From Baffinella frigidus (Eukaryota; Cryptophyceae; Cryptomonadales; Baffinellaceae): 14,427 bases of DNA. A program made the translations under genes and the position numbers. Shown one piece after another: positions 1-10,900 of this stretch. Each line of letters opens with the position of its first letter. Positions within the stretch are counted from its first letter, which is position 1. The notes below the pieces were generated by a model. It saw only the letters and a program-made list of their open reading frames with translations. It searched no databases and was not told the origin of the DNA. The stretch lies in NCBI GenBank assembly GCA_026770585.1, contig MU648227.1:1-14427 (forward strand). Direction: 5' to 3'.

Positions 1-1
1 A

Positions 2-1879
2 CGCAGGAAGGGAACCTTCCACGGACGGTTCCGCCTCCCTTCCGGACGCGAGAGGACAGCCAGCCGTGCCACGGCCCGCGACGGCCGCCGTGACGACTAC
101 ACCGTCGATACGACCCCCACTGCGACCCCCTTCACCAGCGTGATCCCACCATTCGTGGCCTTGGTCAGGACCCTGCCCTACTGCCTCCCGCCAGAAGTGA
201 CGGCGTGCTGGATCCTCTGCCTCACCCTCCTACAGGTGCTGGGTCTCGTCGGTTCCTTCCTCTTCCCTTCGCGTCCGGTGCCGGTCAAGGAAACGGCTGG
301 GGTCCAACGACGGTGGAACCGACCTCCTGCGCATCCCAGCCGACCAGGACGTGGAAACACGCCGCCTAAGCGACGACACGCCTTCATAGCTCGGAGACGC
401 TTGAGCAGCGGGCCCTCGGAACGTAAAGAAAGTGTCAAACCGGTGTTAAATAATGAATCGCTCATGGAAACGACCTCGGCGTACGCCTTCGCCGCGATGC
501 TGCCTTATATCCTCCCTGTCACGCCTGGCGTCGGGATCTGCTGCATCTTGTTCCTTCACCTCACCGTCCTCGCGCTTTCTCTCACGACTCTGGACCCCGA
601 GCCCAACCGACTCCAAGCCCAGGAGGTCGACTTTTGGGGAAGCATCGCCCGCGCTGGCGTCTTTTCAGCGTTGACTCCCGCGTCTCTTCTGGGACTCACG
701 GTAGCTCTCACAACGACCGTCTTTCTGACCAGTTTGACGTGTCACGAGACCTGGGTCGGTTTCGTGCTGGTCTACGCTCTGGGCTTCCTCGCTTTGCAGC
801 TAACGACGGACACGACTTGTCCCCCGTCCGTGGGCGCCGAAGCTTCGGACATCGACACTGCCTCCTTGTACATGCTCGCCTGCATCTCACCTTCCGTCTG
901 TACATGGTCGCCCACCTCGTGGCTTCTTTCACTGTCTCTGGTGCATTTGGTTGGTCTGATCCACCTCCTTACATACACCGAGCCCAGCGACGCGCGCGTA
1001 AGCGAAGCAACGTCCGATCCGCCTTCTACAGACGTTTCTCGACGTTTGTTACCCTTCTCGGCCGATCAGAGCAACAGTGAGGGTGGATCTGTTGAAGAGC
1101 CGTCGATCAATCTCCTTTCGTCATACGCCTTGGCCTGCCTGGGTTCACTGGTGCTCTCGTCTTCCGTCCCGGCCAGAACCTTATCGTGGGTCCTCATCCA
1201 TCTCGGACTGCTCATGTGGAACTTGTCGGTAACTGACAGCCCCGCCCGAACGGAACGGTCACCTGCTCAAGTGACCTCTGCACCTGTCACGTCCTCAACA
1301 CCGGTGGCTTCCAAACCTCCGGCTGCAGCCAACGCCACGGCAAGGAGACGCGACGCTCGACATCACGCTGCGTCCTCCTCCCGCGCACGGGATGACCTGG
1401 CCAACGCGACATGCACGAAGACGACACATGTGGAATCCCCACTAGACGGGCTCCCTCATGGAATCGGATCAGACGATAGTGTGAACTTCAGCGACGATGA
1501 GATGGAGGAAGTCCATGCTCAGCAGACGACACCCCAGAATACGGATGACCCCCAATCCGGGGCAGATTCGGCGGGCCATGCGGCTGTCCCTCCCGTCCAG
1601 AACGTGCAAGTCACTACGAGCGGCATCGTCCTCGACTTCCGGAATAACACACTCTCTCGGTTGTCTCAGGCCACCGCTGACTTGTCGCTGGGGTCTGCCG
1701 GGTCTCACCCGGATTGGACCCCCGACCATTACCTAGTCGCGCTCGGGCCAGGAAACGCGGATACAGCCTGCATCCTACGGCAACATGTGACCATGTCCTC
1801 TCCGAGTGAAGACGTTCTCTGCGTGCACGATCTCCTGTCCGCCGACGGGCTCGAAATCCTACGTCCATACGAATCCTAG
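2..1879 (+). CDS. Upstream polyprotein segment 1: multi-pass membrane-like protein ending in half of a repeated domain (5'-partial)
   Basis: The frame is already open at base 2 and reaches the TAG at 1877-1879 (625 codons). GTG at 140 is only one possible start. The first in-frame ATG is at 464, but a hydrophobic repeat unit matching later ones lies upstream at 152-268, so the true start is probably before the window. Order: a basic leader (2-139); about five diverged hydrophobic units (152-268, 482-598, 659-811, 869-985, 1124-1243) separated by polar linkers; a Ser/Thr/Ala/Pro-rich linker with an acidic patch (1244-1618); then the start of module A1 (from 1619), which carries on in the same frame past the stop. 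Five to ten membrane segments are plausible, but topology is not resolved. I recognise no family. Separate membrane protein or N-terminus of one giant polyprotein are both possible; the shared frame and the split domain favour the second. Confidence 0.7.
   Translation, partial: RRKGTFHGRFRLPSGRERTASRATARDGRRDDYTVDTTPTATPFTSVIPPFVALVRTLPYCLPPEVTACWILCLTLLQVLGLVGSFLFPSRPVPVKETAGVQRRWNRPPAHPSRPGRGNTPPKRRHAFIARRRLSSGPSERKESVKPVLNNESLMETTSAYAFAAMLPYILPVTPGVGICCILFLHLTVLALSLTTLDPEPNRLQAQEVDFWGSIARAGVFSALTPASLLGLTVALTTTVFLTSLTCHETWVGFVLVYALGFLALQLTTDTTCPPSVGAEASDIDTASLYMLACISPSVCTWSPTSWLLSLSLVHLVGLIHLLTYTEPSDARVSEATSDPPSTDVSRRLLPFSADQSNSEGGSVEEPSINLLSSYALACLGSLVLSSSVPARTLSWVLIHLGLLMWNLSVTDSPARTERSPAQVTSAPVTSSTPVASKPPAAANATARRRDARHHAASSSRARDDLANATCTKTTHVESPLDGLPHGIGSDDSVNFSDDEMEEVHAQQTTPQNTDDPQSGADSAGHAAVPPVQNVQVTTSGIVLDFRNNTLSRLSQATADLSLGSAGSHPDWTPDHYLVALGPGNADTACILRQHVTMSSPSEDVLCVHDLLSADGLEILRPYES
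152..268 (+). repeat. Hydrophobic hairpin unit, copy 1
   Basis: The protein segment has a short hydrophobic stretch with LPY and Pro residues, then a longer one with CWILCLTLLQVLGLVG, ending in a Pro-containing polar turn. The same plan recurs at 482-598 (LPYILP, then CCILFLHLTVLALSLT). Two membrane-crossing or re-entrant helices are plausible. Confidence 0.5.
482..598 (+). repeat. Hydrophobic hairpin unit, copy 2
   Basis: It starts with YAFAAMLPYILP and continues with the hydrophobic stretch CCILFLHLTVLALSLT, closing with DPEP. It shares the S-x-Y-x-x-A opening with copies 4 and 5 and the LPY element with copy 1. Confidence 0.5.
659..811 (+). repeat. Hydrophobic hairpin unit, copy 3 (most diverged)
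   Basis: Two strongly hydrophobic stretches (LLGLTVALTTTVFLTSL and WVGFVLVYALGFLALQLTT) are joined by a short CHET turn. The second aligns with the second stretch of the other copies, but the opening Tyr/Ala motif is lost. Confidence 0.4.
869..985 (+). repeat. Hydrophobic hairpin unit, copy 4
   Basis: It opens with SLYMLACISPS and continues with SWLLSLSLVHLVGLIHLLT, ending in TEPS. The YxLAC opening and the SW...L.L.HL..L pattern match copy 5 (SYALACLGS ... SWVLIHLGLLMWNLS). Confidence 0.55.
1124..1243 (+). repeat. Hydrophobic hairpin unit, copy 5
   Basis: It opens with SSYALACLGSLVLSSSVP and continues with SWVLIHLGLLMWNLS, ending in TDSP. It is the closest relative of copy 4. A long Ser/Thr/Ala/Pro-rich cytosol-like linker follows. 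Confidence 0.55.
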
Positions 1880-1999
1880 CACGGTACCCTCCGCACCGTT
1901 CAAGGTTCAGTTTTGCATCTGCAACCCGCCTATGACGCTCCCGTTCGGGGGATCTCTGCTGGGGACCTCATCCATCTCAAACGATGCGTGTCTCCGCTT
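1619..1999 (+). other. Repeated domain, module A copy 1 (A1), split by TAG
   Basis: This is an unrecognised, probably beta-rich domain. Signature elements in order are IVLDF, LSRL, DHYLVALG, VLCVHDLLSADGLEI, then the TAG at 1877-1879, then HGTL, GSVLHLQPA and a closing RCV. The same order occurs in A2 (IDLD, SRF, DDYCQLQLG, INDLLASDEARI, RGSL, SGAQLPLRPA, RCV). The block after the stop aligns to A2 without gaps for about 19 columns with roughly seven identities. One domain therefore spans the stop codon. Confidence 0.6.
1877..1879 (+). other. In-frame TAG inside module A1
   Basis: The TAG (followed by C) separates two long open segments of the same frame. In the best alignment with A2 the TAG position corresponds to a Trp codon, TGG at 3176-3178, one G-to-A step away. 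It may be a nonsense mutation, a sequencing error, or a leaky or reassigned stop. The sequence alone does not decide. Confidence 0.6.
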
Positions 2000-4900
2000 G
2001 ACACCTCCCAACGCGACCCTCCGGACACCTACACCGGCGCACGGATTGTCGCGAACTGGATGGAAATCCACCCCCAATGGGTCGCATGGGCCGCCACCAC
2101 TGGCGCCGACGAAGGGACACCGGCCTCACTCGCCGACGTACCTCGCTTTGATCGGCCTGTCACAATGCGCCTTCGGTTGGCTGGTATCTCAGAATGGGAA
2201 CATCAAGAACGCATACGCTTTCACCCACCGGGTTCGGAGGAACGCCTGGCATCGTTCCTGATCCCCACGCCGTGCACCAACCCGTCCAGCGGGCCGCCTG
2301 CGTTCTGCCCTCCATCCTGGATGCGCATCGCCGATCCTCTCCTGGCCGGGGACGATACCTCCGTGCCTCCGGTACCGGTCAACATTCGCTCACGGATCCT
2401 ACGGTACCCTGTTGCGGCCCTTGCACATCCGGCGAGTGCGGCAACGGGATCGGCCGCCATCGACGCCGCACCTACCCCGTCATCCTCTGCTGCGGGGCCT
2501 CAATCGTTGCCTACGCCTGACGTGCCTTCAGGGGACACAACGATGGTCGATACGTCAACCACATCCTCGAGTCTGACTCATGCCGAGCGGTTGTCTCGGA
2601 GACTACCCCCGATTCCTCGGGTAGCCTCCAGCACCACCTTGGAAGCGACCCTCCCGCTGAACACTGGAGCAACACCGCTCTCCGGAAAGGGTCATGCTTA
2701 CGGCTCGGGAGGAAAAGCACCATCAACGGACCCATCGACCACCCCTCTCCGCGCTACAGGCGCGTCACCCTCCAGAGCTGCTACCCGCGACTTTGCAAGG
2801 GAAGGCGCACCCTCGATGAACCCACCGGAGACTCGGCCGACATCTCCTCCTCCCGCGGATCAAGCGTCTGGTTCGGAGGAGGCTTCCGACCCGAAGCCGT
2901 TGTACACCATCGACCTCGACCCGCGATGTGGGGTCGGCTCCCGTTTCAGCCACCAGGTGCTCAGGGACCACATCATCCACACGCCAAACCCGCTGCAGCA
3001 CAGCAGAATGTCAGACGACTACTGCCAACTGCAACTGGGAAGCTTCGCCGGAGACTCCTTAGGGGTGTACTACACCGCCGACCAGGACCCGGGAACCGTC
3101 ACGCGCCTGAGCATCAACGACTTACTCGCGAGCGATGAAGCCCGAATCACCGGAGGGACACCCGATGGTCCCCACTGGCGCGGATCTCTGACCTTTGAGT
3201 CCGGGGCTCAGCTTCCACTGCGCCCGGCCCGGGCGGAGGACTACCCCGGACCGATCGACCTCTCGGCGTTCCGATGCGTGGACATTTACGAACACAAGGA
3301 CTGCAACATGGTGGACTCTCATGTGATCCAGACCAAGTGGACATCTCCGGATCCCGACTGGGCCGCCCTGGCGGATGACCTCAAGTCCTCCTCGGACCTG
3401 GCTCCATTTTCAACGGAAGTGCGGTCCCGCCTTCGCGACGCGGGCATTACCGCCGCCGACCACTTCAGCCACCTACGCCGCCGTGATTGGTTGAACGTTT
3501 CTCCTGAAAGCTTCCCCATCGTCAAGCTCGGTCATCCCATTCCCACCGCCTCCGCTGTGGGAGTGGCAACAAGTTCCAGTTCTCTCCTCCTGCGCGACTC
3601 TGATGGAGGTTCTGCTTCCAGCAGTAAGCGCAGTCGCCGCGGCGGGTCACAAACGGCGGGTCCAGCCAAGCGTTTACAGTTCGATCGTTCTTCGTTGGAA
3701 CCAGAAACGCACGGTGTGACGGCCCCACTACTCAACCGTTCTCCCGCGCCGGTGGCTGATCAGGACGGCGCCGACATCACGTACAACGCCCTTGGAAATA
3801 GGACCGACTCAGCCGCTGGATCCGATCATGTTAATATGGAAGACGACGACGATGAACTCCCAACGCTTGACGAGTTGCGATCTACCGACTACCTCTCCCG
3901 CTGCCACCCTGTTGCCGCCCTGGAGCCCTTCCCCGCCGACATACGGTCAAGACTCATGGCTCAGGACGAACACGATTTCATGATCGAGTATTCCCGTGGC
4001 CGGACGAGCCAACGTGTCCTTCAGGACTACACGGTTTTGATCGACGGAAAGGCGTGGCACTGGCAATCCGTCCGACCGGGCGAAGTGGGGTCGGAGGAAC
4101 ACCTGAACGCTACCTCCGCCGACATGGTGTTCCTCCAACCATCCGATCGCAACGTGGATCTACAATGTCAACGTCTTCAATCCACGATTCGCCGCGTGAT
4201 TGACGACCTGCACAACGCCATGAAGCACTTGGAAACCAACGACGCCTTGTTGGGAATCCCGGCCGTTTTTCGGGCCTACCAGACACGACAGGCAGCACAA
4301 CTTCACCGTCAAATGGATAGCGCTGATTGGATTCGTAAATTCCTCGAACTGCTTCACGACGAAGGGCGACCAGACGCTGTGAGCTTTCCTTACGCCCGCG
4401 CATCTCTCCGCCTGAAGCTTATGCGACCCGACATCCCAGAAGGCACAAGGAACCAACAGGGATTCCGGGAATGGGCACGCAAGCCTAACGGCATGTTCTA
4501 CACGGAGGCCGAGCGACAAGACCATGTACGACACCTGTGCCGTCGTCAAGCTCGCGCCGACAGCCAGCGACTCGCCAAGGCAAACGGCGAGGTGAATTAT
4601 GTGTTCGATTGGAAGTCGGTGCGTGAGCTCTCCTGTGTCAACACCCTGGAGCACTTCATCGCGTACAACAAAACGCAATGCGAGTACTACGGTATGGCTG
4701 CTCCGCTGAGCACCACACCCGAACACCTGCGCGAAGTGCCGGGCTACCTCAGCATCAACATCAACGAGGAACAGCTCGTCTTGCACGGAGTTTGGTACTG
4801 CCAATCATACACCGACAACGTGATCGTAGTCGCCCACCTCGTCGTGGCCACGAATTGGTGGATCGACCGCCTCAGCGGATTCCTGGTTGGTCCCACCGAA

Positions 4901-7900
4901 GGGGCCAAATACCACCTGACAGAATTCACGGACGACCACGCCGTGGGGTTGGAATACGCGGTCCACGACCAACATTACGTCTGGGTCCTGAACGTCAAGC
5001 GTGGCGTCAACATGGGCACTACGCGTTCCAACGAGCTGCTCGTGCCTCAACCACCTCTGTCAACCGGCGTGTGGGGAGGCGCGACGTTCCCTATTCTCGG
5101 TGAAAACCTGTCCGTCAACCTTCGCTTGCGCGCGGTGGCCTCCGACCTGACAACCAGCGACATCTTGGCGTTCCTCAAGACTCACACGCAGCCTTCGACG
5201 AGAGAGCTACCCTACCAGGCTCTGGCTGGTTTCTTGGAACAGCCGTCGGTGCGTACCGTTGACCCCCAGTCGGTCCAGGACCGGGAGGCACTGGCGATTG
5301 CATGCACAAGACCCGACGTCTCTCTCGACGATGAGGAAGCCCGCCTTTGGTCGATACGCCATCCTTCGGTGTGGCGCTCATCACCAGAGACAATGGCGTG
5401 GTGCCAGCACTACAACCTGGACCCGCTGGGCTGCGCACAACGTGCGCGGGGAACCGCCATCCTGCCCAACCTGAACACGCCGGAGATGTTCCGAGTGACG
5501 GCCGAAAACCCAGAAAACCGTCAGAGTACCCATCAGATCGACGCGGCACTCTCGGGCGACCTTAACGCCTACCTTGACAACAACCTGGCAGTGCACCTGG
5601 GTCTCTTCGTCACGACCCGGCCTACACCTCTGATGCTCCTCACAGAGGCGATAGTGAATGGCCAGCCCGAAACGGTGTGGACGATCCACGGGACTGCGAA
5701 GATCACGATATCCCGCCCGCACGTCCGCACCACGACGTACACGTGCTTAGTCTTCGAGAAAGGCCGAACCCGCGGCCATGGACCGCCGCTGTTCCTGCCA
5801 GAACCACCGATCGAAGATATCCGCCGCCGTGAACCAGTACAAGACCGTCGTGCACGCCAACCAGTGAACGCCCGCCTCGGGGAGCGCCCCCCCGCCGCAG
5901 TACGCGGGGACCGCCGCGTGGACCGACGAGCGGGAGCTGCAGAGCCCAGGGATCAGAGGCCAGACGTGGACCCACCTAGGGGTCGACGAGATGTGACTCT
6001 CGCACCCGCGGTTGACAGTGATGACACCGACACCTTCAAGCTTCTGCCCTCTTCTGTGCGGACGGCAACGGTCTGGTCGACGCCATTGCCACCGGTTTGG
6101 ACAACTCTGTCCGGCCCGGCTGAGTTCGCCAAGGCATTCACCTGCACTCCATGCGGCAAAGTGCAAGTGCCCCACGAGTCACCCTCCGTGGCGGAACCTC
6201 TGCACACGCCTGTTCACAGCCCTCGCGTGCCGGACGTTGCCGCTACACCACAGTACATTCCTGTCGCGAACCCCGTGCCGCCCACGCGACGCCGCCCTCA
6301 CGGCCGACGTGCGTCCCGCGGCGTCAGGACCAACGAGTCTTGGGCCACGTCTGCTCTCCACTCGTTGGGTGCTCTCCTCGGGTCAGCCTTCATGCGTCCG
6401 TCCGCGTATCTCTGGTGGGGTCTGCGTTCCACGCTCACCCGCTCATGGGCAACGATCTTCTGTATTACCAGCCGCCGGTGGTCCCAACCGCGTGGTAGCA
6501 TCTCGCACCGGAGCCCGTTCGCGAGTCATCGCCACCGTACGGGCCCCATGTTCCCACCCTCTCAAGCGCCCGCGAGTGCTCGCGACACGGGTTCCGATCG
6601 TACCGCGGGTCCGTTCTCTCCTCACGTCCGTTCTCGGGACGACCTCTCGACCCCTTCGCGCTACCTACGAACCGCGAATGACGATCGGCCTTTCCACGTG
6701 CTTCACTCCATGCGCGACGGCCATTTCCTGAGCTCCGAAGACCTTCTCCCGTACTTCCCTGGAGCGCACGCGCGTCGACACTCACCACTCGCCCGGTCGA
6801 GATTCCCGTCGCCGCCCTTGACGCACGCCGCTGTCCGACATGAGAGACCGTTGAGCAACGTTGAACACTACCGGGAAGTCTTCGACGACCGAGATGTTCG
6901 TCCACGGGTCGTACAACAACAGCCGAGGCGATCTGCGCTGCGCCGCCCGTCCACGGCCGAACGTTTCGCCCGCGCGCGTGTCGTCTCCGCTGCGGAACAG
7001 TCCGTCTTGTTCATGCGCCAACCGCGCGAAGACGAACAACGTTCGGCCCAACCTCGGCATCGCGATTCCCGGCACCAAACGCGACAAACAACTTTGGACG
7101 CTAATGAGGAAGTCGGCTCCGGCAACCGACCACGCCCTGCCTCACTACCTTCCGAGCGTATCGGGCCGTCGCCCACACGACTGTGTCGACAAAACACTGC
7201 CGCAACCACATCTCCGGCGATGGCAGCAGAGTTAACGCCCTCAGGGTACGCACCAGTCCCTTGTCCGAGTATTCGCCTCTCCAAGACGATCACGGGACTG
7301 TCGAGGCTGAACGCCGATTGCGAACACCTCGTTGAGAACTTGAGAACGTGGGAGATGGAGGACCTACAGCTGCCAGAACTCGACGACGACTTGCGTTGGG
7401 TCCGCCTCTGCGTGAGAACCTCCCCTGGGGAGGTTTGGTCCATCTTCGCACGCTATTCGCCGACATCTCGGTTTCCGGACAACGTTCTGTGCAGTCGCCA
7501 CGCCCTGGCTCGCGACGCTATCATCTGCACAATGGACCTGCAACCGACCATCCACCTGAATGGTTGCGTGTTTGCCCTCGAATCCAGACCGTACGAAGAG
7601 GGCACAGCGTTGTTCCTTCGCTTTCCTCTCGAGCAAGGCACCTCCGAGTTTCGGCACCTCCCTCCTGACGCCACCATCTCGCGGGAAAGACAGGCGACGT
7701 TCCTGCCAAGCTCCCACGCCCTGAACTACGCAACATTGGATCACGATTCCGCCCCGCGAATCCTGAGGGAGGCCGGCATCTCCAACGAGGCCATGTCCCG
7801 CTGGGTATCTTCGCACCTCCCCGGCGCATCGGACGACGGCATGGCCCGATGGAAGCTCATGGCATTGGCGCACGTCCGCGAACACTGGCACCTGCCGACA

Positions 7901-10900
7901 GTCGACCTGCTCCTGTACGATACAGCTTCCGACGAGGACGAGCCCCCCGATACACCGGGCTACTTCGCCACGAAAAGACATGTGACTTCGCTGGATCGCG
8001 TTTGGAGATACCCACGCGTCCAAGTACACATCGCGTCGCAACCGGGCACGGCACCCAACCCTGGCCTCGAGAGCACCTCATATGTCAACGCGTCAATCGA
8101 CATCATGGCTCCGTTCCCCCTGATGTCCCGATCCTTTGCACTTCGCACACAGATCGACCTCCGCGCTTTGGACACTGTGGACGCGGGCTTTCTTTTCGAA
8201 CTACGCCCTGGCCTCGGACGAATGCACCAGCTGGGGTCCCCTCCCCACCGCACTCGGTATTGGGGACTGGGCTTCACCACCGTACGCTGTAATTTCGGTG
8301 GGATATCCGCCGCCCACTGGGTTTCCGTCCGCATCATGGTCTTCGAGGACCGAGCCCTTGATCGCAGATCTTGCGTCGACGTCGTCTTCCACCGTACCCT
8401 CCTGGAGGAACTGTCGCACAACTTTGTTCCCAAGATGTGCTCCGACCCTATGTCAAGATCTTTTGCTCGCAGCACTGGCTATGACTCCCACATGACACTT
8501 GTCGCGGCGGACTCACCTACCCTCGTCAACCCTGGGTCTCTGCCAACACCGCCTGCGAGCACTGAGGAGCAGGCCCCCCCTCCTGGGGGGGCCCGATCGG
8601 ACGATGACCCTTCCAGCGGGAGGAGACGCTGGTGCGCCCAGAGGCGCCCAGGGTGGCCGCACAAGGTGAACTACGGCCGTGGCGCGCCTCCAACGAATCG
8701 TTGCCTGGGGCCATGCGCTCCGGAGAAGAAGGGGGGGCGCCCGAATCGAATGGTGTTGAAGGCGCCTCACCGATGTCAGCCAAAACCGCCAGCGCGCTGG
8801 GTCACTCCGCGGCGGGGATTGCTACCTCGAACCCTGCAACAAACGTCCAAACGCTCTGCAGCATGGCCAAAGTCTTGTAGATCACGACGCTGCCCGCGCT
8901 CCGCCCCCCACTGTCACGAATCGTCGACCCTCCTCCAAGAAGCTCTGTTGGGGGGATCGTGGCTGCCGCCTTTCGCCACACGACTCCACGTTTGGATTCT
9001 GGAGACAACCAACGCCACCCACGGGGTGCGAACTAGGTCATCCTCCCGTGGTACCTCGCGCAGCCACTCACGGGACGATCTCCCCACGGATCGCCACGGC
9101 GATTCGGCTCCAGTCACCAACCTTCGCAACTCCCGTCGTGTCGACCGCCCCCGCTCTCTATCTACGGGAACCGTGGATCGCTTCATCCCGACGGCTGACG
9201 GGCGCCCTTCCGCTGCGAGCGCTGGGACTGAGGCGATGCCACCGACTCGTCTGCCGTCTGACCAGGGTACACCTGCAGTGCACAACGCTCCGCTCGACGT
9301 GCCCTCCGAAACCATCTCAGCCGTTGACGTCATCTCATCCCGTGCCCCACCCGGGGGTGCCGGCGACCCGGACCGCGATGACAAGGACCCTGACGGGGAC
9401 GACCCCGATGACCACGACGACGGCCCCACGGTGCCTGCACGATGCCGCCACTGCGGCCTCGTCGTTGCTGTTGTCAACGGTTCCTGGGCGGCCCACAACC
9501 GCGTCTGTCCTACCCTCCTACTCGTGACCTCAACCCTCGCGGACCCAGTCGACGAAGCCGGTGCCAACACCACCCTGACCGGGGCCGGTGGGGCCAGCCC
9601 GTCAAGTCCTGGTCTCTTGGGCGTCACTTATGAGCCAGACGAAATGTCACTGACGGCGGCCGCCTTCCACGCGAAAGCTCAAGCGTCCGCCGTGAAACCG
9701 GAAGTGTCACCCCACGCGACGCCCCTCGATGCTGACTTGCCTGGCCCACCGGCAGCCCTCTTCACACCACTCTCGCAGTCGGTGGAATGGCAGTCCCTGC
9801 CGGCGCAGCGTGCCATGGACTCATCCTCCTTCGCATTGTCCCCCGACACCTCGTTGGGTCTGCTGAGTGCTGTCGAGCCCGGGCCTCAGTCTACCACGTT
9901 GCCAGCGCCGTGCAACCTCTGTCACGGCACTATCCGCACGCCTACCTCGGGAGCATTCAGCGCCAACGACTGCGCGTGCCGTCCTTGTCCGTGGTGTGCT
10001 CACCAGCAGGCCATCACAACCTGGTCCGATCACTATCACTCGTGCCCGGCCCGACCCCGTACACCAGACACGAGGAGGGCACGTGACCCGTCACAGGTGA
10101 CCACGACCACCGGACCTCCCACGCGCATTCTCCCACGCCCCGCCGACCGCCCCACCGGCACGCCGGGAACGTGGCCTACGCAGCGCGAGTTGCAAACGAC
10201 ACTGCCCGCACCCACCTCGCAGACGGTCTCGTTCGGGGGCACCCTCGATCCGGCCTCACAAACTCGACCTGAGCCAGGCGATGGCTCTTTCATGTCAGGA
10301 GGAACCATGCCCCTGGTGGACGCAAGCCAAACCCTGTCACCGTCCAACGATAGCCTTCAATCCTTCGGCGATCAAGGAACGGCATCCTCAGGAACCGGCG
10401 GCGCTGCCCACCCGGCCATCGGAGGAGTCGTTGAGGCTGCCCAGGCTACCGGCGGCGGCGCCGGCTCCGGACCTGTGCACACGCCTTCCAGCGGCAGCGC
10501 GTATTCCGCGGGAAGCGGTCACAATGCACCCCTTCTGCTGCCCATCCCGGACGCAAGGGCCCTCGCCGAACGCATTTCCCAAGGACACCGCGACTCCGCC
10601 GCGTGGCAATTGCGTGCCGACAAGGAAGTCGCGCGGTCCCGGCAGGCAGCAGCTTCGACATCCAACGCGATCGCCGCGGTGGTCGGTGACCTGCGGACAG
10701 TCAACGCCACCGCAGCAACGACGGCTACCATCCTTCAGCAACTGCTCGCCGAGACCAAAGAGATGCGCTCCGAGACAACAACTCGAGCTACTCTGATGGA
10801 GGACCGGCTGACAATCATGCAAGTGGCAACAACATCGGCTATCGAGTCTTCTGAGAACACCTTACACGCACGCCTCACCCCGATGGTTACTCAGCTACTC

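Noticed and set aside
6-20. Short hairpin GGAAGG-GAA-CCTTCC near the window start
   Set aside because: A 6-bp stem in coding sequence at the edge of the window; too short and without context to call as a signal.
4160-4804. 214-codon open frame on the minus strand
   Set aside because: It lies opposite continuous plus-strand coding sequence with repeated-module structure on both sides. Long antisense frames are expected in GC-rich coding DNA. Its protein has no recognisable features.
6012-6731. 239-codon plus-strand frame in the Arg/Ser/Pro linker
   Set aside because: It is Arg/Ser/Pro/Cys-rich with no domain. The polyprotein frame is also open here and contains a hydrophobic segment resembling earlier units. 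Not certain, but the continuous frame is preferred.
7364-8041. 225-codon open frame on the minus strand
   Set aside because: It is opposite modules A3 and B5, whose similarity to A1/A2 and B1/B2 shows the plus strand is the coding one.
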